Shown: piece after piece, positions 13,927 through 18,700 of the stretch
How the letters are laid out: the number at the start of each line of letters is the position of its first letter
Position numbering within the stretch: position 1 is the stretch's first letter
Source of the DNA: Candidatus Woesearchaeota archaeon UBA153
GTDB taxonomy: Archaea; Nanobdellota; Nanobdellia; Woesearchaeales; UBA525
Assembly: GCA_002503705.1 (NCBI GenBank)
Contig: DASH01000022.1
Coordinates: 1-18,700 of the forward strand
Direction: 5' to 3'
DNA: 18,700 bases
Notes under the pieces: generated by a model
Seen by the model: only the letters and a program-made list of their open reading frames with translations
The model's database searches: none
Told to the model about the DNA's origin: nothing
Position numbers and translations under genes: made by a program

Positions 13927-14220
13927 TCACTCCTTCGGCATCCCGTATTTCTTCTCGAGGAGATAGAGGGTCGCGTAGATCGTCCCCGTCGTCGTCAGGC
14001 CTAAGAGCGGCGTACCAGGGTTCTCGTTCGTCGTCGCTGGCGCTTGTCGGTGCTCGGTCTTGGGTGTGTTCGTGGCGATGAGTTCCAATCCGCCGGCCGT
14101 CTCGTTCTTCGCGCGTTCGCTCTCGTGGCGGACTCGGAGTTCATAGTTCACGCACGCGCCAGCGTTGAGAACTAAGGCTCCGGCCAAGATGTACTTCGCG
14201 AACCGAGGAGTGAGTCTCAT
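13927..14220 (-). CDS. Small two-helix membrane protein with an element-like insert
   Basis: A 97-residue protein. Residues 8-23 form an N-terminal hydrophobic segment (YILAGALVLNAGACVNY) and residues 69-86 a second one (PLLGLTTTGTIYATLYLL), with a basic C-terminus. The Cys23 context AGAC is only a weak lipobox. The middle, residues 20-61, is hydrophilic and is bounded by codons for GGCGCG at one end and GCGCCAG at the other, in the same phase as the palindromic elements. It may be a diverged copy. The ATG at 14220 has a TATA element (14243-14252) about 26 bases upstream, so it is transcribed separately from the membrane-protein operon before it. Function unknown. Confidence 0.6.
   Translation of the reverse strand: MRLTPRFAKYILAGALVLNAGACVNYELRVRHESERAKNETAGGLELIATNTPKTEHRQAPATTNENPGTPLLGLTTTGTIYATLYLLEKKYGMPKE
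14035..14164. repeat. Candidate diverged palindromic element D inside a small gene
   Basis: CGCTGGCGC (14035-14043) and GCGCCAGCG (14156-14164) are exact reverse complements. From CTGGCGC to GCGCCAG the distance is 126 bp, or 42 codons. The coding phase is the one seen in copies A-C: GGC-GCG at one end and GCG-CCA at the other, giving AGA and APA. The interior shows little similarity to A-C, and no side hairpin is visible. Confidence 0.4.
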
Positions 14221-14242
14221 ACTTTCACAGAGTTCTCGAGAA

Positions 14243-14252
14243 GTCTTTAAGG
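14243..14252 (-). promoter_or_regulatory. TATA-like element of the two-helix protein gene
   Basis: Minus-strand CCTTAAAGAC, followed by TTC, is centred about 26 bases before the ATG at 14220. It lies in the 36-base gap after the three-gene membrane operon. Confidence 0.5.
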
Positions 14253-14256
14253 TTTT

Positions 14257-14988
14257 CTACACCCAGCTCGGGCGCGCCATCAGCCAGACGGTGATCGTGC
14301 CGATGAGGAAGATCGCGATGATCGCCATGACTTTCGGGTGGAGGAGCGTGTTGACCAAGTTCAGGCTGAAGCTGCCCGTGTTCGTCGCGCCAGGCTGGCC
14401 GGGTTGAGCCGCGCCGCCGTACAACGAGCCAGTTCCGCCCGCGACCGGGTTCAAGTCTTGCCCGGGCTGCAGCGTCGTCACGCCGTCGCTCCCGATGTTC
14501 GTGCCGGGAGTCGTCCCGCCAATCTCAGCGTCCGTTGATGTCAGGTACGCGTCGCCGTGATAGTACATCCCGCCGACCTGGCCTTGCGTCGCCTCGAGGC
14601 TCTTCTGGCCGAACGCGCTCCCCAGGCCGAACAGGAGGATGATGCCGATGACGGAGAGCAGGAGGATGTGCACGGTGCTGTTCCCGATGATCGCTTTCAA
14701 GTCCCCTTCTCCGAGGCCGAACATCCGGATGATGAAAAGGACGAAGAAGAGGACGATGATGAGGAACAGGAACCACGGCGTGATGAACTCGACGAGGTAC
14801 CGGACGGTGCCGCTCACGACGCTGAAGAACGCGGCGACGAGGCCGATGATCGCGTACGGTCCCGTCGGCACGTTCTTGCCGAACGGCTTGATCCATGTGA
14901 GGAGTCCCCAGACGATCACGTAGACGAGGAGGAAGGTGAAGACGACCTTCGCTCCGCCGAGCAGGGTGATGTCGAGGAACGTCGCCAT
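14257..14988 (-). CDS. Multi-pass membrane protein, third gene of a membrane operon
   Basis: A 243-residue protein. Hydrophobic segments lie near residues 13-33, 44-63, 68-90, 105-125 and 218-238 (VMAIIAIFLIGTITVWLMA). Between the fourth and last segments is a loop of about 85 residues rich in Gly, Thr, Pro and Gln (GGTTPGTNIGSDGVTTLQPG), probably external. The start is three bases after the preceding stop, with GGGAGAAGTGA just before it, so it is translationally coupled. No family is recognised by name. Its place with two paralogous membrane proteins near a pilus-like ATPase suggests one membrane complex (inference). Confidence 0.7.
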   Translation of the reverse strand: MATFLDITLLGGAKVVFTFLLVYVIVWGLLTWIKPFGKNVPTGPYAIIGLVAAFFSVVSGTVRYLVEFITPWFLFLIIVLFFVLFIIRMFGLGEGDLKAIIGNSTVHILLLSVIGIILLFGLGSAFGQKSLEATQGQVGGMYYHGDAYLTSTDAEIGGTTPGTNIGSDGVTTLQPGQDLNPVAGGTGSLYGGAAQPGQPGATNTGSFSLNLVNTLLHPKVMAIIAIFLIGTITVWLMARPSWV

Positions 14989-14991
14989 GGT

Positions 14992-15618
14992 TCACTTCTC
15001 CCGGTCCTTGTCGAGGATGCTCCCGAAGAACTTGCCGAACGCGTCCTCGCGTTTCTCTTCGCGTTCGTCTTCCTTCGTGATGAACCAGATGATGATGGCG
15101 AAGACGAGCACGGTGATGATGAGGGCTTGCGTGTCGGGGTCTTCCAGCATGTACAGCCAGTTCGGGAGTTGCCACCAGTTGGCGGCGCTGCCGAAGATGA
15201 AGATGACGCTCGCGAACGCGAAGAGCGCGATGATGCCGCTCAACGAGTTGCTGCCGAGCTTGACTTTCGAGCCCCAGATGCCGAAGATGAGGAGGACCAT
15301 GAGGACGGCGACCATGATGACGCCGACGTTCGGGAGGGCGTTGTTCATCACCTTGACGATGTCGATGAACCCGTTCGCCAAGTACGGGTCCGTGCTCGAC
15401 GTGCCCCACAGGACGTGCGGCACCACGACGCTCATGCCCATGACGAGGGCGATGACGACGTTGAAGTTCTTCGCCTTCTCGCCGAGAATCCTCGTCTTCT
15501 GCAGGACTGCGAAGACGATCGTGAAGATGAGGATGAAGGGGAGGATGACGTCGAAGACGCCCATGTTCGCGAGCGATTCCAAAGGTCCGCCGAACGTGTA
15601 TGATCCGTAGTATGCCAT
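14992..15618 (-). CDS. Five-helix membrane protein, paralogue of its upstream neighbour
   Basis: A protein of 208 residues from the ATG at 15618, which has GGAG nine bases upstream; a GTG three codons earlier is also open. Its first helix, VFDVILPFILIFTIVFAVLQ followed by KTRILG, aligns closely with YDVVLPFLLVFTIVFALLEK-TRVLG of the preceding gene, so the two arose by duplication. Further helices lie near residues 54-72, 95-115, 122-145 and 160-178. The C-terminal tail is strongly charged (TKEDEREEKREDAFGKFFG) and cytosolic. The function is unknown. I believe proteins with this LPFxLxFTIVFAxLxKTRxLG signature occur in DPANN archaea, from memory only. Confidence 0.72.
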   Translation of the reverse strand: MAYYGSYTFGGPLESLANMGVFDVILPFILIFTIVFAVLQKTRILGEKAKNFNVVIALVMGMSVVVPHVLWGTSSTDPYLANGFIDIVKVMNNALPNVGVIMVAVLMVLLIFGIWGSKVKLGSNSLSGIIALFAFASVIFIFGSAANWWQLPNWLYMLEDPDTQALIITVLVFAIIIWFITKEDEREEKREDAFGKFFGSILDKDREK

Positions 15619-15633
15619 GGTTACCACTCCTTT

Positions 15634-16185
15634 CTAGTCTTTCTTGGACTCTCCGCCTGAGCTCGGCGTCCAGACGACGAACGCCATCATCGCGATGAGG
15701 ACGACGAATAACGCGATCATGCCGACGAACTGGCTGTCCCAGTTCATCATGAGGTAGTCCCAGCCGAGCTGCAACCACCCGGTCGCGTTGAGGAAGATGA
15801 GGAAGATGCCGACGAACATGATCACCATGAACGCTTTCTTCGGCCACCCGGTGAGCGCGAACCCTTCTTTCGTCTCCTTCTCCATCGTGCCGACGAGGAG
15901 CATGAAGAAAGTCAGGAGCAAGAGGAGGAGGACGACGTTCGAGGCCATCTCGTTGATGATCGCGACGAGCTGCGCGGACGCGACGACGAAGAAGGCGATG
16001 ACGAAGGCGGCGAGGCTGTTCGCGTTCTTGCGCGGCAATTCCTTATCGCCGATCTTCTCGACGCCGAGCACCCGAGTCTTCTCGAGGAGCGCGAAGACGA
16101 TGGTGAAAACTAAGAGGAAGGGGAGGACGACATCGTACAGTCCGATGTCTCGGAAGAATATCAGGACGTCGCCGAAGACGCTCAT
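15634..16185 (-). CDS. Five-helix membrane protein, first gene of the membrane operon
   Basis: A protein of 183 residues from the ATG at 16185. Eight further codons are open upstream, but the TATA element at 16207-16217 is centred 26 bases before 16185, so the message is leaderless and starts there. The first helix carries the signature LPFLLVFTIVFALLEKTRVLG shared with the next gene. Other helices are near residues 58-80, 82-100, 118-138 and 155-174 (MIALFVVLIAMMAFVVW), with a Lys/Asp-rich tail. Fifteen bases separate it from the next gene. Function unknown. Probably part of a membrane complex with the two genes that follow. Confidence 0.72.
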   Translation of the reverse strand: MSVFGDVLIFFRDIGLYDVVLPFLLVFTIVFALLEKTRVLGVEKIGDKELPRKNANSLAAFVIAFFVVASAQLVAIINEMASNVVLLLLLLTFFMLLVGTMEKETKEGFALTGWPKKAFMVIMFVGIFLIFLNATGWLQLGWDYLMMNWDSQFVGMIALFVVLIAMMAFVVWTPSSGGESKKD

Positions 16186-16206
16186 ACGGTCAATCCTGAA
16201 CCCAGG

Positions 16207-16217
16207 CATATTTAAAG
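16207..16217 (-). promoter_or_regulatory. TATA box of the three-gene membrane operon
   Basis: Minus-strand CCTTTAAATAT is centred 26-27 bases before the ATG at 16185. It decides that start codon and implies a leaderless message. Confidence 0.6.
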
Positions 16218-16242
16218 GTTTCCATCGATTTCAGACGATACC

Positions 16243-16249
16243 TTATAAA
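16243..16249 (+). promoter_or_regulatory. TATA-like element before structured RNA copy 2
   Basis: TTATAAA stands about 20-28 bases before the first paired bases of the RNA (16264-16272), so the RNA could be transcribed on its own. The distance is slightly short for a start at 16264. A start near 16270, or the ATATTTAAA at 16208-16216 used in the plus direction, are alternatives. Confidence 0.4.
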
Positions 16250-16263
16250 CAACCTTAGAATAT

Positions 16264-16386
16264 GTCGCTACCATCCATCGGGTGAGCGTGTATCTGGAGA
16301 ACATGCTGAGTGCCGAGGGGGTTGTCCCTCACGGGGATACGGCACCGTCAAAGAAACACGCGGAACGCGAACAGGACGGTAGCGAC
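16264..16386 (+). ncRNA. Structured RNA copy 2, between the membrane operon and the restriction island
   Basis: The closing stem pairs GTCGCTACCATCC (16264-16276) with GGACGGTAGCGAC (16374-16386) with a single mismatch. Copy 1 has different bases at these positions and still pairs. GCGT (16286-16289) pairs with ACGC (16365-16368). GTGCCG (16310-16315) pairs with CGGCAC (16340-16345) around an AGGG/CCCT hairpin. The same CCC can instead pair with the following GGGG, giving two exclusive folds. The motifs GGGTGAGCGTG, AAAGAAAC and ACGCGAACAGGAC are shared or nearly shared with copy 1. The following gene has its own TATA box, so this copy is probably not its leader. It lies exactly where base composition changes. 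Confidence 0.65.
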
Positions 16387-16440
16387 TACAAACAATAAAT
16401 TTATATATGTATTAATGATGTATCTAAAATGTGACTAACA

Positions 16441-16449
16441 TTATATATT
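16441..16449 (+). promoter_or_regulatory. TATA box of the restriction-module regulator
   Basis: TTATATATT is centred 25-26 bases before the ATG at 16470, so the message is leaderless. A second TATA-like run (AATTTATATATG, about 16397-16410) lies 40 bases further upstream and may be a tandem promoter. The regulator could bind between them. Confidence 0.55.
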
Positions 16450-16469
16450 GATGTCTTTGGCTCAAAAGC

Positions 16470-16742
16470 ATGCAAAAAGGAATGATAACTGCGATTTCAC
16501 TATTAAAAGCCAGCGAATATCGCTTGAAAATAATGAAAGCTATCGGAAATAATACGGTTACTCCCTCAGAAATTGCGAAAAAAATAGGGATACGTTTAAA
16601 TCATGTAAGCATGTTCCTCAAAGAGCTAAAAGAGAATCACTTGGTAAAATGTCTGAATGAGGAAACTCGAAAAGGGCGTTTATACGAGTTAACGGAGTTG
16701 GGGCGCAATGCAATTGACAGGATTACAAATGGAAGCTCCTAA
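16470..16742 (+). CDS. Winged-helix regulator of a restriction-modification module
   Basis: A 90-residue protein with a winged helix-turn-helix: SEYRLKIMKAIGN (helix 1), TPSEIAKKIGIRLNHVSMFL (helices 2 and 3), KENHLVKCLNEETRKGRLYE (wing) and LTELGRNAIDRI (last helix). This is an ArsR/MarR-like fold. The gene precedes and overlaps the methyltransferase gene, where bacterial type II systems place a C protein that times expression of the methylase and endonuclease. That role is inferred from position. It is AT-rich, like the rest of the module and unlike the genes to its left. Confidence 0.75.
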   Translation: MQKGMITAISLLKASEYRLKIMKAIGNNTVTPSEIAKKIGIRLNHVSMFLKELKENHLVKCLNEETRKGRLYELTELGRNAIDRITNGSS

Positions 16743-17997
16743 GAAGTTCAAAGATGAAAGTTGGGACTTTCGTTACGAGTTCACGAAATATAGTAATCAC
16801 GGATATCATACCTATCCTGCAATGATGATTCCGCAGGTGGCACGAAGACTGATTCGAATGTATGGTGGAGACAAAACAATCATCTTGGATCCTTTCATGG
16901 GTTCTGGAACGGCACTTCTGGAGGCGAAGTTGCATAAGAACTTTACGAAAGCATACGGTATTGACATTAACCCACTCGCGTTATTGATAGCGAATGTGAA
17001 GACGACGCCAATAAATCCAGTCACTCTGAAGGTGGAATATGCGAAACTAATATCGCGATGCGACACCGACAAGAAGATGGTAAATTTCAAAGAGAAAGAG
17101 ATTCAGAAACCAGATTTCTCCAATATTGATTTCTGGTTCAAACCACAAGTGATAACCGACTTAGCCATCATCAAGGAGAATATCAATCGGATTGAAGATC
17201 TGAACGTAAAAAATTTCTTTTTAGTAGCATTCTCTGAAACCGTCAGGAACGTATCAAACACACGAAACCGAGAATTTAAACTTTATAGAATGAGCCCAGA
17301 TAAGTTAAAAACACATAATCCGAATACTCTCGAAGAATTCAAAGACCGTGCCTTGAAGAATATGTCCAGTATGGCTGATTTTTTCAAGGAACAAAATCCG
17401 AATTGTGACGTGAAAATACTCGCAGAAGACACGAGAAATCTGACTTCTCTTCCAGCGAATAGCGTTGATTTAATTATTACATCACCTCCTTATGGTGATA
17501 GTGGAACGACTGTGGCGTATGGTCAATTCTCACGTCTTGGCTTACAATGGCTGGATTACGATAGAGACACCGTTCTGAATATAGACCGGGTGAGTCTGGG
17601 TGGTGTGCCAACAAAGACTCTTGAAAATGAGCTCGGTTCACCAACCCTGAAAGAAACTCTCCACAGAATTGCACTTCAAGATTCGAAACGCGCCAGAGAT
17701 GTATTGAGCTTCTATGTTGACTTTGATAAATGTGTTCAGGAACTGCATAGGGTGACGAAAAAAGGCGCGTTTTTGTGTTTTGTCGTCGGTAACAGAACGG
17801 TGAAAGGCGTTCAGATTCCGACCGATGAGATAATCCTGGAATTATTCCAAGCGAAGAATCATTATAAGCATCATAATACTTTCATTAGAAATATTCCTAA
17901 TAAACGAATGCCGAAACTGAATAGTCCGACGAACATCTCTGGTAATCATGCAGTGACGATGAATGAAGAATGGATTGTGATTATTGAGAAAGAGTAG
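16708..17997 (+). CDS. Type II DNA methyltransferase, probably N4-cytosine
   Basis: A protein of up to 429 residues. The S-adenosylmethionine motif I is DPFMGSGTALLEA (61-73), followed by GIDINP (84-89). The catalytic motif IV is TSPPYGDS (258-265). SPPY is typical of enzymes that methylate the N4 of cytosine. The order is motif I before motif IV. The target-recognition region is probably the long segment 100-240. The start is ATG at 16708, which overlaps the regulator gene by 35 bases, or the ATG at 16729 (MEAPKKF). It should protect host DNA from the neighbouring MvaI/BcnI-type endonuclease, whose known relatives recognise CCWGG or CCSGG. The actual site cannot be read from the sequence. 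Confidence 0.9.
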   Translation: MQLTGLQMEAPKKFKDESWDFRYEFTKYSNHGYHTYPAMMIPQVARRLIRMYGGDKTIILDPFMGSGTALLEAKLHKNFTKAYGIDINPLALLIANVKTTPINPVTLKVEYAKLISRCDTDKKMVNFKEKEIQKPDFSNIDFWFKPQVITDLAIIKENINRIEDLNVKNFFLVAFSETVRNVSNTRNREFKLYRMSPDKLKTHNPNTLEEFKDRALKNMSSMADFFKEQNPNCDVKILAEDTRNLTSLPANSVDLIITSPPYGDSGTTVAYGQFSRLGLQWLDYDRDTVLNIDRVSLGGVPTKTLENELGSPTLKETLHRIALQDSKRARDVLSFYVDFDKCVQELHRVTKKGAFLCFVVGNRTVKGVQIPTDEIILELFQAKNHYKHHNTFIRNIPNKRMPKLNSPTNISGNHAVTMNEEWIVIIEKE

Positions 17998-18700
17998 TTA
18001 AATATCTTCAACATTGAAGACTTTAGAGATGTTCTTTTTCTGAACTCTAAAACCTGATCCATGATCATGAGTTTTTCCTTTGTTCTTACCAGTTCCATAC
18101 ACTCCAATTCTAACATCATAAACGACGAGACCATCTTTTATACTCTGAATGAATTTTTCGAATGTTAAATCTTTCAGAAGAGTGGCATCTTTGAAGAAAA
18201 AGTGCTCTTTTCCACTTTCAGACTTTGTTTCAGCGTTTATGAAGGCAATGTGTTTGCATTTCGTCTCAATAATTTCTTTTAGATCGCTGAACTTATAATA
18301 TATGGTTTGATCAATTATTTTATCGGTTGTTATATCTTTCACCAAAATAAAAACTTTTTCTTCTTTCTCATTCACCTCGAGTTTGAAACCCGTTTCTGAA
18401 AAAAATGTGTTGAATTTAGTTGCAGAGATAGTTGTGTGAAGTATCTTCTTACCATTTGCGTCAGAATGGCCGTATTGGAGTCTAAGATGTGAATTTGCCC
18501 CCGGCGGATTTGTAGGCGACTTGGTGAACAAGGTCAACATGCTTTTTGATAGTTCCCTTTTTGATTTAATTTCTAGAACATCTTTATAATCCGCTAGAGA
18601 GCTATTATTCTCAGTTATGTCCATTAGGTCTTCGAATGTTTTTCCTATCCCTGTATTGTGCGTTCTGTGTGATTCAACGAACCCTTTTGATTTTATCAAC
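17998..18700 (-). CDS. MvaI/BcnI-type restriction endonuclease (N-terminus cut by window edge)
   Basis: 233 residues are visible, and the gene runs off the right end. HNTGIGKTFEDLMDI, ENNSSLADYKDVLEIKSKR, LTLFTKSPTNPPG and LRLQYGHSDANGKKILHTT match the MvaI/BcnI family. The catalytic ExK is Glu43-Ile-Lys45 of the visible part, preceded by Asp37 and Asp40. Family members have about 240-250 residues, so only some 10-15 residues are missing. They nick each strand of a short pseudo-palindromic site (CCWGG for MvaI, CCSGG for BcnI). The TTG at 18699 is probably an internal Leu and not the start. The stop codon abuts the methyltransferase stop with no gap, so the two genes converge tail to tail. 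Confidence 0.9.
   Translation of the reverse strand, partial: LIKSKGFVESHRTHNTGIGKTFEDLMDITENNSSLADYKDVLEIKSKRELSKSMLTLFTKSPTNPPGANSHLRLQYGHSDANGKKILHTTISATKFNTFFSETGFKLEVNEKEEKVFILVKDITTDKIIDQTIYYKFSDLKEIIETKCKHIAFINAETKSESGKEHFFFKDATLLKDLTFEKFIQSIKDGLVVYDVRIGVYGTGKNKGKTHDHGSGFRVQKKNISKVFNVEDI

Noticed and set aside
16310..16345. Resemblance of the central RNA hairpin to the CCGAGGGG hairpin of the hepatitis delta ribozyme
   Set aside because: Only the local G/C-rich hairpin is similar. The double-pseudoknot core and the cleavage-site context are not recognisable.

Overview
The window reads as archaeal chromosome. Most well-placed start codons have an A/T-rich TATA element centred about 26 bases upstream, which implies leaderless mRNAs. 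Start codons with a leader carry GAGGTGA-type ribosome sites. The gene families (an archaellum/Tad-type secretion ATPase with its two-lobed membrane partner, an archaeal HTH_45 winged helix, a UPF0313 radical SAM protein) also fit Archaea. The small coiled-coil and multi-pass membrane proteins around the ATPase suggest a DPANN lineage, but that is inference. The backbone is GC-rich. The last 2.3 kb is clearly AT-rich and looks acquired.

Layout. 1-2150 is a defence/stress patch on the minus strand: an MNT nucleotidyltransferase with a fused winged helix, translationally coupled to a HEPN protein, then a self-inhibited Fic protein whose TATA box lies inside a perfect 9-bp inverted repeat. 2148-3147 is a winged-helix gene, a secreted nuclease-fold lipoprotein and a second, truncated copy of the same winged-helix gene. 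3366-4293 is a divergent pair: a seven-helix membrane protein (minus) and an unlisted 45-residue gene (plus). 4585-6834 holds a radical SAM protein and a small membrane protein. 6999-11697 holds the TadC/FlaJ-like and TadA/FlaI-like proteins of a type IV pilus-like machine. 11835-13261 holds two coiled-coil proteins on the plus strand, probably accessory to that machine. A GNAT acetyltransferase follows. 13927-16185 holds a small two-helix protein and an operon of three membrane proteins, two of them paralogues. 16470 to the end is a restriction-modification module: regulator, m4C-type methyltransferase and a convergent MvaI/BcnI-type endonuclease cut by the window edge.

Three things are not explained by ordinary genes. 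First, a family of about 93-123 bp palindromic elements with CTGGCGCGGCA/TGCCGCGCCAG ends occurs at least three times. Every copy is a multiple of three long and open in the same phase. One copy sits inside the radical SAM coding sequence, as Rickettsia palindromic elements do in bacterial genes, and a diverged fourth candidate sits inside a small membrane-protein gene. Second, a roughly 125-nt structured RNA occurs twice (before the acetyltransferase and at the edge of the restriction island), with a conserved core and compensatory changes in the closing stem. Third, a 146-nt nested inverted repeat fills the gap between the two coiled-coil genes. The pilus-like machine with its three membrane proteins may also be a poorly described archaeal surface or secretion system.
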